A stretch of 64,000 nucleotides of DNA from Dehalococcoidia bacterium (GCA_040902535.1 JBBDXD010000022.1:156823-220822); one strand, 5' to 3'. Numbered from the stretch's first letter, positions 14,906 through 23,631 are shown. Notes: a model not told the origin generated them from the sequence alone. Made by a program: numbers and translations.

Positions 14906-17100
14906 ATCTCGTATCGCCGTCGCCGGCGACGGCGCTGGTCGTCCGGCGGTTGCGGCCGCGGCGCCGGCGACCGCATCGGGATGCGCAGCATGCGGCGTCG
15001 CTCTTCCATCGGCGTCGGCTCCGGATATTGCACGCGCGGATGGTAGACCGCGCGCATCGTCGATTTGAACGACTCGGCGATCGTGCGCAGGTCGCGCAGC
15101 GTCAGGTCGCTGTCATCGAGCTGGCCCTCGGACAGACGCTCGGCGATGACCTCCTCCACCATCCGGTCGATCTGCTCCGGCGAACGCTCCGACGCGCTGC
15201 GGATCAGCGCTTCCGTCGAGTCGGCGAGCATGACGATCGCCGTCTCCTTCGTCTGCGGACGCGGCCCCGGATACTGAAACAGCGCCGGATCGATCGAAGG
15301 ATCCTTCTCCGCCGCCGTGCGATAGAAATACGTGACGAGCCGCGTGCCGTGGTGCTCCGGAATGAACGCCTGTACGCGCGCCGGCAACCGTGCATGGCGC
15401 GCAAGCTCCAGCCCCCGCACCACGTGTTGCTGGATCGATGCGGCGCTCTCTTCCGGCGTCATCTCTTCGTGTGGGCTGGCGCCGCCCATCTGGTTCTCGA
15501 TGTACATGCCAGGTTGCAGCACCTTGCCGATGTCGTGGTAATAGCACCCGACGCGCGCCAGCAACGGGTCTGCACCCACGAGGTCCGCCGCCCGCTCCGC
15601 CAGGTTGCCGACGATCACGCTGTGGTGGAACGTGCCCGGCGCCTCGTCTTGCAGGCGCCGCAGCAACGGTGCGTTGAGCTGTGACAGCTCCATCAGCTGC
15701 ACACGCGTCGTCACGCCGAACAGCACGCCTACGGTCACGAACGCGCCCGCGCCGAGGATCCCGGCGCTCACACCCCCGACGCTTGCCGAGAGCGCCATCC
15801 ACGCGAGGTCCATGGCCTCGCGGTCGGTATCCGTGAACCACGTCGCGAGCAGCGCCAGGTACGACACGCCGGCGACGGCGATGCCTGCGCTGAGATAGCG
15901 GTTCAGGCGCTCGGCGCGGTGTACCAAGTAGACGCCTGCCATCGGTGCAAGCCCGTACACCGCGAGGATGCGGAACGTATCGAGGGCGCCGACGGTGGTG
16001 ATGAGCGACACGTCGGGGATTAACGCGCTGACGAACGCCACCAGCGCGCCGATGATCGCCGAAACGACGACGGCGACATCCGTCTCCAGCAACGCCGCGA
16101 TCAGAATAGGAGACGCCGCAACGGGCAGGATGTACGCCAGGAAGTGCCGGTCGTCGTCGGGGATCACCAGCGGCAGGTAAAACTTCGCCACCATCAGCGG
16201 CACCATCATCACCAGCGCCAGCGCGATCATGTGGCGCTCGGATGTGATCCCGCCCGGCTGCATGACGAAGATGTAGCCGGCCACGATGAACGCCGCGATG
16301 CTCGACACGATCGCCACCGCGAACACGTTGCGCCACTCGACCGTGCTCGAAAGCAGGCCCGTCGCGCGCAGTTTCTCGATCGCCACTTCATCGACCCGCG
16401 TGCCGGTCGCGACGATCACGTCACCGTCCTCGACGTTCACGCGTTCGGCGGGGACCGCGGCCCGCGCCGACTCCCGCGCCCGCGCCGTCTGCTCATCGTC
16501 CACGGCGAGCGTCGTCGCGACGAGCGGCCGCACGAGTTCCGCCGTCAGCAGCGCCTCATCGGCAAAGAAGTCGACGCTGATGCGCGAATCTACGGTGTCT
16601 TTTGCCTGCGTCGCCGCAGATTCATCCAGCGAGACGTTCAGTTCTTCGCCCAGCACGCGGCGTCCCTCGGCGGCGACCTGCTGCCAGCGCTCGTCCGGCA
16701 GCGCGATCACCGCATCGACGCTGCGCGGCGAAAGCCCGAGCCCTGCCAACGAATCACGTTTGCGCGTCTCGTCCGTGAGCGCGCGGATCTGCGTCACTTG
16801 GGCGGTCAACTGATCGTAGGCGTTCACCTGAGCCGTGCGCACTCCCGGGTCGAAGACCCGCGAAGGCTGGACGGCCGTCGCCGCTTCCTCACGCCGCTGC
16901 TCCGTCAGGAATTCACTGACGAACGAGACCGTCTTCGGAGCGCGCACCGTCCGCGAAGCGATGTCGTCGGTGCGGATGTTGAGTTGGCGCGGGAAGACCG
17001 GAAACAGCGCGATCAGCAACAGCGTCGCGAGCGCCACGCCGAACACCGCGGCCGCGCCGAGGCTGATGCTGCGCCGGGTCACGTTAGGCACGCTGAGCAA
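14902..17100 (-). CDS. 7TM-HD family phosphohydrolase (PgpH/YqfF-like, probable c-di-AMP phosphodiesterase)
   Basis: The 732-residue protein has an N-terminal helix, a large extracellular 7TMR-HDED domain (about 45-290), a cluster of seven membrane segments (about 300-480) and a cytoplasmic HD domain (about 490-690). The HD domain shows TFHHSVIVGNLAERAA, YYHDIGK (metal-binding His-Asp) and FIPEHHGTRL, the complete set seen in PgpH. Known members hydrolyse c-di-AMP to pApA. The C-terminus is basic and proline/arginine-rich. The TTG start is weakly supported. A potassium regulator with an RCK_C domain is encoded a kilobase away, a plausible functional partner. Confidence 0.9.
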   Translation of the reverse strand: MLSVPNVTRRSISLGAAAVFGVALATLLLIALFPVFPRQLNIRTDDIASRTVRAPKTVSFVSEFLTEQRREEAATAVQPSRVFDPGVRTAQVNAYDQLTAQVTQIRALTDETRKRDSLAGLGLSPRSVDAVIALPDERWQQVAAEGRRVLGEELNVSLDESAATQAKDTVDSRISVDFFADEALLTAELVRPLVATTLAVDDEQTARARESARAAVPAERVNVEDGDVIVATGTRVDEVAIEKLRATGLLSSTVEWRNVFAVAIVSSIAAFIVAGYIFVMQPGGITSERHMIALALVMMVPLMVAKFYLPLVIPDDDRHFLAYILPVAASPILIAALLETDVAVVVSAIIGALVAFVSALIPDVSLITTVGALDTFRILAVYGLAPMAGVYLVHRAERLNRYLSAGIAVAGVSYLALLATWFTDTDREAMDLAWMALSASVGGVSAGILGAGAFVTVGVLFGVTTRVQLMELSQLNAPLLRRLQDEAPGTFHHSVIVGNLAERAADLVGADPLLARVGCYYHDIGKVLQPGMYIENQMGGASPHEEMTPEESAASIQQHVVRGLELARHARLPARVQAFIPEHHGTRLVTYFYRTAAEKDPSIDPALFQYPGPRPQTKETAIVMLADSTEALIRSASERSPEQIDRMVEEVIAERLSEGQLDDSDLTLRDLRTIAESFKSTMRAVYHPRVQYPEPTPMEERRRMLRIPMRSPAPRPQPPDDQRRRRRRRYEI

Positions 17101-17128
17101 CCATCCGGCCTACAGCATATCAGGGGTG

Positions 17129-17686
17129 CTACGCCGCCCTCTGTGCCCGGTAAAGCGCTCCCGGCGATTGTGCGGAGCGACCGCGCAGCGTCGAGAGCAG
17201 CGCATCCGGGTCGGTCACCGCGAGCCAGACACGGGTGACGTCGATGTACCGCGGCCAGAGCCGCGTGCGCCACGGACGTGCCAGCGTCACTTCGATGAGA
17301 CGACCGCCGTGGCTGCACGATATGCGGTCCGCGAAGTTCGTCGATAACCCGAAGCGATACCGCCAGCGCGGTCGCGGATCGATCAGTCGCGCGCTCACTA
17401 CGTCGTTGAGCGGGAACTCCATGTTGAAGAACGCTTCGAACCGGACGTACACCACCTCGCCTTCGATCTCCACGAAACTGTCGTTGATCGCGACGGCGAA
17501 CGTGCTGGCGATCGCCGCGAACATGGCGACGACCGTGAACCCGAAGATCGCCCGCTGTACGTCATCCGCGTCGCCGTCCATCAGCGCGGGCACGAGCGAC
17601 AGGAAGGCGAACACGGTCACGCAGAGCACCAGCACCTTGAGCGGCACCCGGAACCAGAACGCCGTCGCGAAGTCGAAGCGTCGCAT
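17129..17686 (-). CDS. Two-helix membrane protein of unknown function
   Basis: The 185-residue protein has two membrane helices near the N-terminus (WFRVPLKVLVLCVTVFAFLSL and AIFGFTVVAMFAAIASTFAV) and a soluble beta-rich domain (about 70-175) with VEIEGEVVYVRFEAFFNMEF and DRISCSHGGRLIEVTLARPW, reminiscent of PH-like membrane-associated domains. The ATG at 17686 is preferred because GAGAGGGA lies just upstream. It lies 28 bases upstream of the 7TM-HD gene on the same strand and may share its transcript. I do not recognise the family. Confidence 0.62.
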   Translation of the reverse strand: MRRFDFATAFWFRVPLKVLVLCVTVFAFLSLVPALMDGDADDVQRAIFGFTVVAMFAAIASTFAVAINDSFVEIEGEVVYVRFEAFFNMEFPLNDVVSARLIDPRPRWRYRFGLSTNFADRISCSHGGRLIEVTLARPWRTRLWPRYIDVTRVWLAVTDPDALLSTLRGRSAQSPGALYRAQRAA

Positions 17687-17958
17687 CACGGTCCCTCTCG
17701 CGGAGCGGCGACGGCGCTGCGGTCCGGGCGGGCGGACCGAAGCGCGTCTACCTCTGATATCGGCCCCGGCCACGAGAAATCCTGAGGGAACGCACCCTGC
17801 TGGCGTCGTTCGGCTGCGTTTGCAAGCCCGGACAATGCCCTCGATCGCGGCCATTCGCCGTCAATTCCAACGTTCGATACACGTTCGCAGCGGACGCGGG
17901 CCAGGACGTGGCGGAAGCGCTCTCCGAAGCCGGAAAGACTTCGGATAGGAGGGTCGTC

Positions 17959-18966
17959 ATGTTCGCACACAAGTTGGCCATAGTAACGGGCGCGTTGGCG
18001 ATCGCTGGCGCGCTCATGATGGGCTGTGGCGAGAGCGCAGAGAAGCAACTCGACCACGGCAACCTGTCCGTCGACGAGGCCGTCGCCGCAGTACACGTGC
18101 CGTGCCTCGACTCGAATCAGGACCTCGCACTGAGCGCCGAGGACTTTGGCCAACCGCTCGCGGGAGGCGCGGAATCCGACGGGGATGGCATTGACTTCAA
18201 CGCCGACGGCACCGTCGATGACGCCGACGCCGCGTTCCTCGATGTCGATCTGCAGGTCGCGCCTGGATCAGACCCCGCTGCCTGTGGCGATGCGCCGCTC
18301 GAATACCTCGTCGCGAGTGACACCGTCCCCGCGATCACGTGCGATGATGGCGCCAGGGCGATCGTCATCGTAGGGGTGGCGGGTGGCGTCGTCGACCTGC
18401 GGAACGCTGAGAATGCGGCCGGCGTGCGCTGGATGACCAACGCGCTCATCGACGAACTCGACGAGCGCGACTACCAGACGCTCGCGCTCATCGCCGGACC
18501 TGGACTGCCCGGCATTGACGCGCAGCTCAACTCGGGCATGGAGACGTGGATCGCGCACAGCCTCCAGACTGTGCTCGATCAATACCCGTGCGCTCAAGCC
18601 GTCCTGCTGGGCCATAGCCACGGCGCCATAACCACGGACGTGGTGGCGTCGCGCCTCGAAGAGGCGTACGGCAACCGGATCCTGCTCGTCGTCTCCAATG
18701 ACCGCATCGAAGGCCTCTACATGGGCGACACGCAGTCGCGCCCGCAGAGTGTGCCGGTGTTCAACATCTTCGAGACGAATGATTCCGACGCCACAGGTGC
18801 GTCATTCGATGCCCCGAACGTCGAAAACTGGGACGCGAGCGGCGAACAGGCGCCAGAGCACGGCGAGGACGGCGGCGCGAGCAAGCCGGTCAATCACACC
18901 ACCATCGACAACTCAGCCGGCGTGCGCGACCGCATCATCGATGAGGTGGTGGAGCGGCTGCCCTGA
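17959..18966 (+). CDS. Secreted lipoprotein with EF-hand-like loops and a lipase-type nucleophile elbow
   Basis: The 335-residue protein starts with a lipoprotein signal (LAIVTGALAIAGALMMGC, lipid Cys23). Two calcium-loop-like segments follow: DSNQDLALSAEDF (51-63) and DFNADGTVDDAD (79-90), spaced as in dockerin or paired EF-hand modules. The C-terminal two-thirds read as an alpha/beta hydrolase: AIVIVGVAGG strand, VLLGHSHGAITT with Ser220 in a GHSHG elbow, and a late VNHTTIDNS that could supply the His. A strong AGGAGGG precedes the ATG. It could be a surface lipase or esterase stabilised by calcium. This combination is unusual; the function is inferred from motifs only. Confidence 0.7.
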   Translation: MFAHKLAIVTGALAIAGALMMGCGESAEKQLDHGNLSVDEAVAAVHVPCLDSNQDLALSAEDFGQPLAGGAESDGDGIDFNADGTVDDADAAFLDVDLQVAPGSDPAACGDAPLEYLVASDTVPAITCDDGARAIVIVGVAGGVVDLRNAENAAGVRWMTNALIDELDERDYQTLALIAGPGLPGIDAQLNSGMETWIAHSLQTVLDQYPCAQAVLLGHSHGAITTDVVASRLEEAYGNRILLVVSNDRIEGLYMGDTQSRPQSVPVFNIFETNDSDATGASFDAPNVENWDASGEQAPEHGEDGGASKPVNHTTIDNSAGVRDRIIDEVVERLP

Positions 18967-18980
18967 GCGTCGCATCAACG

Positions 18981-19012
18981 AGCCCGCGCGCCACCCCGTG
19001 GCGCGGGCTTTC
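18981..19012 (+). terminator. Probable rho-independent terminator after the lipase-like gene
   Basis: AGCCCG(CG)CGCCAC and GTGGCGCGGGCT form a 12-bp stem with a two-base bulge and a CCC loop, followed by TTT. It begins 15 bases after the stop codon. The right arm is part of a repeat unit. Confidence 0.55.
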
Positions 19013-19058
19013 AGCCCGCGAACGCCCAGATCTGTGGCGCGGGCTTTCAGCCCGCGAA
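18998..19058. repeat. Two 25-bp direct repeats with internal hairpin
   Basis: Identical 25-base units occupy 18998-19022 and 19034-19058, starting GTGGCGCGGGC and ending GCCCGCGAA. Each can fold as GCGGGC-TTTCA-GCCCGC. A degenerate copy lies at 14694-14713. I recall similar hairpins as dispersed elements in other GC-rich genomes, but no mobility gene is linked. Confidence 0.7.
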
Positions 19059-19080
19059 ACCGTCGTCGATACTCCCCCAG

Positions 19081-19129
19081 CGACCAGCGACCAGCGACCA
19101 GCGACCAGCGACCAGCGACCAGCGACCAG
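19081..19129. repeat. Heptanucleotide tandem array, seven perfect copies of CGACCAG
   Basis: Seven uninterrupted CGACCAG units directly abut the 3' end of the GNAT gene, whose stop is at 19132. Other 7-base-period arrays occur at 23632, 23781, 27176, 30492 and 31868. A perfect short tandem repeat of this kind can vary in copy number by slippage. Confidence 0.9.
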
Positions 19130-19131
19130 CC

Positions 19132-19635
19132 TTACAACGCCAGCGTGTACCGCACCGCCGTGAGCTTCGTCCCGCCATAGTCATTGATCTGCGTCGCGGC
19201 ATCGTCAATCTGCCAGCAGGCGCGCTCGTAGAACGCGCGCGCGCGTTCATTGCGACGAAGCACCCACAGGACGGCCATGCGGTATCCATCCTGCCTGAAT
19301 GCGTCGCACGTCGGCGCCATCAGCGCGCTTCCGACACCGCGGCGCCAGTACGCGGGCGTGACGTACATCAGGTAGAGGAGGCCGCTGCCCGACTCGCCGT
19401 CGGGGCCGATGGTTGCATAGCCGACGAGCGCGTCTTCGTCTTCAGCCACCAGCGTGCGCTTGTTCCGCGGCCGTTCACGCGCCAGGCTCCGCGCCCATTG
19501 CGCCGCCTTTTCCTCGACGGACAGGGCGTCGAGGTATGCGTCCGGCATGAGCCCGCGATACGCGGCGCGCCAGCTCATCACATCGACTTCGGTGATCGCT
19601 GCGGCGTCATCAGGAGTGGCGGAACGTACGTTCAC
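19132..19635 (-). CDS. GNAT family N-acetyltransferase
   Basis: The 167-residue protein opens VNVRSATPDDAAAITEVDVMSWRAAYRG, the usual GNAT strand-helix start, and has the acetyl-CoA pyrophosphate loop region YVTPAYWRRGVGSALM, matching the R/Q-x-x-G-x-G/A motif, plus RNERARAFYERACW near the end. It should transfer an acetyl group from acetyl-CoA to an amine; the substrate cannot be told. The GTG at 19635 lies 11 bases after the tldE stop, so it is probably the last gene of the tld operon. Confidence 0.86.
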   Translation of the reverse strand: MNVRSATPDDAAAITEVDVMSWRAAYRGLMPDAYLDALSVEEKAAQWARSLARERPRNKRTLVAEDEDALVGYATIGPDGESGSGLLYLMYVTPAYWRRGVGSALMAPTCDAFRQDGYRMAVLWVLRRNERARAFYERACWQIDDAATQINDYGGTKLTAVRYTLAL

Positions 19636-19646
19636 CGAACCGGCTG

Positions 19647-20999
19647 TCAGAGTCCGCTCACGGTGAGACGCGCCATCTTGATCGTCGGCGCCGCGGTGCC
19701 GGCGAGCCACGTCAGGTCGGAGCCGACCGCCTCGATGTCGCGCAGCATGTCCTTCAGATTGCCCGAGACGTTGATTTCGGTGACGGGATAGGTCAACTCG
19801 CCGTTTTCGATCCAGATGCCGGCGGCCCCGCGCGAGAAGTCCCCCGTCGTCACGTTGATGCCGAAGCCCATGAGCGTCGTCAGGTACAGCCCGTCCTGCA
19901 CGGAGCCGATGATCTCCTCCGGCGCCGTCGCGCCCGCTTCGAGCACCAGGTTGCCGCCGCCGATCGAGATCGCGTCGCCGGAGCGCACGGCGCTCCCCGT
20001 CGTCTTGCGGCCGAGACGGCGCGCGTAATAGCTGTCGAACAGGAAGTGCTGAAAGACGCCGTCCGTGACGAGCTGGTTGCGACGCGTCGCCACGCCTTCG
20101 CCGTCGAACGGGCGCGAGCCGAGTTGTGCCGGCAGCCGCGCGTCGGACACGACGTTCAGCAGCGGCGATGCGATCGCTTCGCCCTCGCGGTCGGCGAGAA
20201 ACGTCGATCGCTTGAACAGCGCTTCGCCGCTCGCCGCGTTCGACACGACGCCGGCCAGCCCCGCCGCGGTGACCGGATCCCACACGACCGGCACCTCGCG
20301 CGTGCTGACCTTGCGGGCGCCGATCTTGCGCACTGCGCGAGCGGCGGCGCGGCGTCCCACTTCCTCGGGCGACGACAGCCGATGGATGAGGCGTTCGGCG
20401 CTGTACCAGTAGTCGTTGCGCTTCTTGCCGTCTTCGTCGTCGGCCATGACCTGCACGCTGAAGCTGGCGGCGGTGTACGGAAAGCTGCCGGCGAATCCCA
20501 GGCTGTTCGCCAGCACGACGAGCCCGCGCTCGGCGCCGAAGTCCGCGCCCTCCGAGTTGTTGATCCGCTTGTCGAAGTCGAATGCCGCCTGCTCCGCGCG
20601 CAGGACGATGTCCTTCATTTCCTCGACAGTTAGCGACTCAATACGCTCGTCATAAAGCTGCAGCGCGATGTCGACGTCGGACGCAAGGTCTGCCTTGTCG
20701 GGCAGGCCGGCGAACTCGTCCGGCTCGCTGATCTTCGCCAGCTCGACGGCGGTCTGCACGAGTTCGTCGAGCGCTTTCGGCGTCAGGTCCGACGTGTTGC
20801 AGACCGCCGTCCGCTTGTCCTTGATGACGCGGATCGAAACCGAGCGCGATCCCGCTTCGATCAGCTTCTCCAGCTCGCCCATGCGGACGCTGACCGACGA
20901 CTCGACGCCGCTTCGGATATAGGCGTCGGCCTCGTCGGCGCCGCGCGCGCGCGCCTTCTCGACGATGTCGCTCGCGACGGAGCGCAGGTCTTCGTTCAT
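19647..20999 (-). CDS. tldE: TldD/PmbA family protein, TldE-type subunit
   Basis: The 450-residue protein has the TldD/PmbA N-terminal domain (ADAYIRSGVESSVSVRMGELEKL), the NSEGADF segment and the C-terminal domain with DYWYSAERL, LVTDGVFQHFLFDSYYARRLG and TTLMGFGINVTTGDFSRGAAGIWIENGEL. It lacks an HExxxH metal motif, as expected for the non-catalytic TldE partner. In E. coli TldD-TldE form a heterodimeric protease that trims microcin precursors and unfolded peptides. Its partner tldD is about 300 bases upstream on the same strand, with a tiny membrane ORF between. Confidence 0.9.
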   Translation of the reverse strand: MNEDLRSVASDIVEKARARGADEADAYIRSGVESSVSVRMGELEKLIEAGSRSVSIRVIKDKRTAVCNTSDLTPKALDELVQTAVELAKISEPDEFAGLPDKADLASDVDIALQLYDERIESLTVEEMKDIVLRAEQAAFDFDKRINNSEGADFGAERGLVVLANSLGFAGSFPYTAASFSVQVMADDEDGKKRNDYWYSAERLIHRLSSPEEVGRRAAARAVRKIGARKVSTREVPVVWDPVTAAGLAGVVSNAASGEALFKRSTFLADREGEAIASPLLNVVSDARLPAQLGSRPFDGEGVATRRNQLVTDGVFQHFLFDSYYARRLGRKTTGSAVRSGDAISIGGGNLVLEAGATAPEEIIGSVQDGLYLTTLMGFGINVTTGDFSRGAAGIWIENGELTYPVTEINVSGNLKDMLRDIEAVGSDLTWLAGTAAPTIKMARLTVSGL

Positions 21000-21071
21000 G
21001 CCTGGTCGATCAGTCCCTCAGTCTGTCGGTCAGTTCGGCAACGTCGAGGAAGAACGCTGATGTGTGTACAC

Positions 21072-21098
21072 GTCATCCTGAGCCGCGGCGAAGATCTC
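21072..21098 (-). repeat. Dispersed GATCCTTCG/CAGGATGAC-type repeat, single degenerate copy
   Basis: GTCATCCTGAGCCGCGGCGAAG is the inverse orientation of the repeat clustered at 27.3-27.5 kb. It lies in the tldE-tldD intergenic region. Confidence 0.6.
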
Positions 21099-21173
21099 TC
21101 TCGTCATGCGGGCACTTCGGCCAGGGCGAGAGCTGCTTCGCTTTGCTTTACATGACTCCTGGGCTCCGGCCCT

Positions 21174-21260
21174 CTACAGCTCTGAGTTGCGCCCGCTGAG
21201 CTTCGAGAACGCGAAACCCGCCACCGCGAGTACGACCACGAGGATAAGGAGCTTCTTCAC
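21174..21260 (-). CDS. 28-residue single-span membrane peptide
   Basis: A GTG start preceded by GAAAGGA (six bases) encodes MKKLLILVVVLAVAGFAF followed by SKLSGRNSEL and a TAG stop. This is a lysine-led single membrane helix with a short polar tail, probably inner-membrane with the tail exposed. It recalls tiny actinobacterial peptides such as the DLW-39 family, though shorter. It lies between tldD (37 bases upstream) and tldE on the same strand and is probably cotranscribed. It is too short for routine gene callers; its reality rests on ribosome-binding site, composition and context. Confidence 0.55.
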   Translation of the reverse strand: MKKLLILVVVLAVAGFAFSKLSGRNSEL

Positions 21261-21296
21261 GATTGAATCCTTTCCACTCCGCCAATTTCCGGCCGG

Positions 21297-22739
21297 CTAG
21301 CCTATGGCTGTTCCACCGACCGTCATTCCACTGATCAACACCGTCGGGATGCCGACGCCGACGGGGACGGACTGACCGTCCTTGCCGCAGGTCCAGCGAC
21401 CATCGCTCAGCGCGAAGTCGCTGCCGACTGCGGTCACCTTGCGTAACACGTCCGGCCCGTTGCCGATGAGGTTCACGTTCCGGATCGGCGCGGTGACCTT
21501 GCCGCCCTCGATCATGTACCCCTCGGTGACGCTGAACACGAAGTCGCCGTTGCTGATGTTCACCTGGCCGCCGTTGAACGCGACGCAATAGATGCCGCGC
21601 TCGACGGAGCGGATGATGTCCTCCGGCGCCGACTGTCCCGCCAGCATGTAGGTGTTCGTCATGCGCGGCATGGGATAGTGCTTGAACGACTGCCGGCGGC
21701 CGTTGCCCGTCGGTTCGACCTTGAAGTGCTTCGTGCTCATGTGATCCTGGATGTAGCCCTTGAGCACGCCATCTTCGATAAGCACGTTGTAGCCGGGCAG
21801 GTTGCCTTCGTCATCGATATTGATGGAGCCTCGGCTGTCCTTGATCGTGCCGTCGTCGACGACAGTGCACAACTCGGACGCGACGACGTTGCCGACCTGA
21901 TCCGTGTAGTTGCTCGTGCGCTTGCGGTTGAAGTCCGCCTCCAGTCCGTGACCGATCGCCTCGTGCAGCAGGATGCCGCTGTCGCCGCCGGCCAACACGA
22001 CCGGAAATGTGCCCGCCGGCGCGTCGATGGCGGATTGCAGCACCGTCGCCTGGCGCGCCGCTTCCCGCGCGAGCATCTCCGGCGTGTGCGTCTCGAAGTA
22101 CGACATGCCCATGCGGCCACCGCCGCCCCAGCGCGCGTTCTGACGGTTGCCTTCCCGCTCGGAGAGGCACGACACGTTGAAGCGCACGAGCGGCTGCACG
22201 TCGCCCGCCATGCGGCCGCCGGCGGTCACGATCATCACGTGCTTCAACTCGTCGATGAAGTTGACATCGACCCGCGCGATGCTCGCGTCGTAGGCGCGCG
22301 CAGCGTCATCGGCGCGGCGGATCAGGTCGACCTTGTCGGAGGCAGGGACGCTGAGCGTACCCGCTTCGGGCGTGTAGAAGTTGGCCGACTCGTAGTGCAT
22401 CACATCGACCGGCTCTGCCTTGTCGCCGCGCGATGCAATGCGTGCGGCCGTGTCGGCGGCGCGGCGCATCGACTCGCGGCTCAGGTCCTCGCTGTACGCA
22501 TAGCCGATGGCGTCGCCCTGCAACACGCGCACGCCGACGCCCTGCGTGGTCGTGCGGCTCGCCGTCTTCACGTGCTGCTGCTCGAACGTGATGTTCGAGC
22601 CCTGGCGGTGCTCGAAATACAACTCCGCGTGGTCGCCGCCCCGGCTCATCGCGACGCCGATCAGGTCAGCGGCCACGGTCCCATCGATGTTGTAGCGGTC
22701 GCGAAAGAAGGCCTCGGCCATGCGTCCGCTGTCGGTCAT
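21297..22739 (-). CDS. tldD: Metalloprotease TldD
   Basis: The 480-residue protein carries the catalytic zinc motif HEAIGH in GILLHEAIGHGLEADFNRKR (near residue 261), the hallmark of TldD. Other family segments are DHAELYFEHRQGSNITFEQQ, GVRVLQGDAIGYAYSEDLS, GNGRRQSFKHYPMPRMTNTYM and GGQVNISNGDFVFSVTEGYMIEGGK. It acts with TldE in a heterodimeric cytoplasmic protease. The ATG at 22739 is chosen because GAGGAC lies upstream; the open frame extends 23 codons further without a signal. A TATCAT hexamer about 45 bases upstream may be its -10. Confidence 0.93.
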   Translation of the reverse strand: MTDSGRMAEAFFRDRYNIDGTVAADLIGVAMSRGGDHAELYFEHRQGSNITFEQQHVKTASRTTTQGVGVRVLQGDAIGYAYSEDLSRESMRRAADTAARIASRGDKAEPVDVMHYESANFYTPEAGTLSVPASDKVDLIRRADDAARAYDASIARVDVNFIDELKHVMIVTAGGRMAGDVQPLVRFNVSCLSEREGNRQNARWGGGGRMGMSYFETHTPEMLAREAARQATVLQSAIDAPAGTFPVVLAGGDSGILLHEAIGHGLEADFNRKRTSNYTDQVGNVVASELCTVVDDGTIKDSRGSINIDDEGNLPGYNVLIEDGVLKGYIQDHMSTKHFKVEPTGNGRRQSFKHYPMPRMTNTYMLAGQSAPEDIIRSVERGIYCVAFNGGQVNISNGDFVFSVTEGYMIEGGKVTAPIRNVNLIGNGPDVLRKVTAVGSDFALSDGRWTCGKDGQSVPVGVGIPTVLISGMTVGGTAIG

Positions 22740-22815
22740 CGGGAAGTCCTCTCGGTGGAGCGTTCGACGGGTGTCGCGAGCATGATAGCAAGGCCGCGCG
22801 GCGGACACCGATTCG

Positions 22816-23622
22816 TCATAACGAGCGCACTGTTGAACGAGCTCGCGCCGTGTCTGTTGACGGTAACTGGCTCATGGCTTGCTTCCGTGCGACGAATGTC
22901 AGGCTCTTCGGCCAGATCAGCGCGCCCGCGCCGTCGATCGCCGCGATGAAGCGCGACGTGCGCATCGCCTCGCGCAGATGGCGACGCCATGCCGGCACGC
23001 GACGCTCCGCGGCCACGGCGATCAAGACCGCGGCTTCGAAGTCGCTCTTCGGCTTTGTAGGGCGCACGAAGTCCACCAGACAGAACCGCAGCCAGAACAG
23101 CGAGTCGACAAAATGCACGTACCGAAAGTCCGTGACCGCAAGTCCCGCATCGCAAAGCCGTCGAAACAGCACCTTCGGCGCATAGATGCGGACGTGGCCG
23201 CCCGGCGTCTCGTAGTAGCCGCGCGACAACTTCCAGAACGGGATCTCCGTGAAGTGCGATGGCACGGCGCCGTGCAGTGTCCCGCCGTCGCGCATGGCGC
23301 GCGCGATCTCAGCGATCGCGCCGGCGTCGTCAGGCAGGTGCTCGAGCGTTTCGGTGCAGATGACGGCGTCGAACGCGGCGTCGCGGAACGGGAGATGCGA
23401 CGCATCGGCCGCGACGAGGTCCACGCGATGCGCGCCGATGCGTTGGCGCGCCTTTCGCAGCTCCGCCGCGTCGTAGTCGACGCCGACAGTGAAGCACCCG
23501 CGCTTCGCCGCTTCGATGATGTGGCGTCCATCGCCGCACCCGACGTCGAGCACGCGCATGTGCGCGCCGCGCGGCAGGCGCTCGGGGCGAATACTGAGCT
23601 TGGCGGACGCGATCTCAGGCAT
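22816..23622 (-). CDS. Class I SAM-dependent methyltransferase
   Basis: The 268-residue protein has motif I VLDVGCGDGRHI (about 24-35), an acidic motif II (VGVDYD), motif III (VAADASHLPF) and FDAVICTETLEHLPDD, the Methyltransf_11 layout. The C-terminal half (SRGYYETPGGHVRIYAPKVLFRRL) resembles methyltransferases acting on lipid- or sugar-linked substrates. The substrate is not identifiable. The ATG at 23622 is preferred over an upstream ATG that lies in the heptamer array. It is the last minus-strand gene before tldD and may have its own promoter. Confidence 0.85.
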   Translation of the reverse strand: MPEIASAKLSIRPERLPRGAHMRVLDVGCGDGRHIIEAAKRGCFTVGVDYDAAELRKARQRIGAHRVDLVAADASHLPFRDAAFDAVICTETLEHLPDDAGAIAEIARAMRDGGTLHGAVPSHFTEIPFWKLSRGYYETPGGHVRIYAPKVLFRRLCDAGLAVTDFRYVHFVDSLFWLRFCLVDFVRPTKPKSDFEAAVLIAVAAERRVPAWRRHLREAMRTSRFIAAIDGAGALIWPKSLTFVARKQAMSQLPSTDTARARSTVRSL

Positions 23623-23631
23623 GGGTGGTGG

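Noticed and set aside
19081..19129. Possible CRISPR array
   Set aside because: The units are 7-base direct tandem repeats without spacers, and no cas genes are present.
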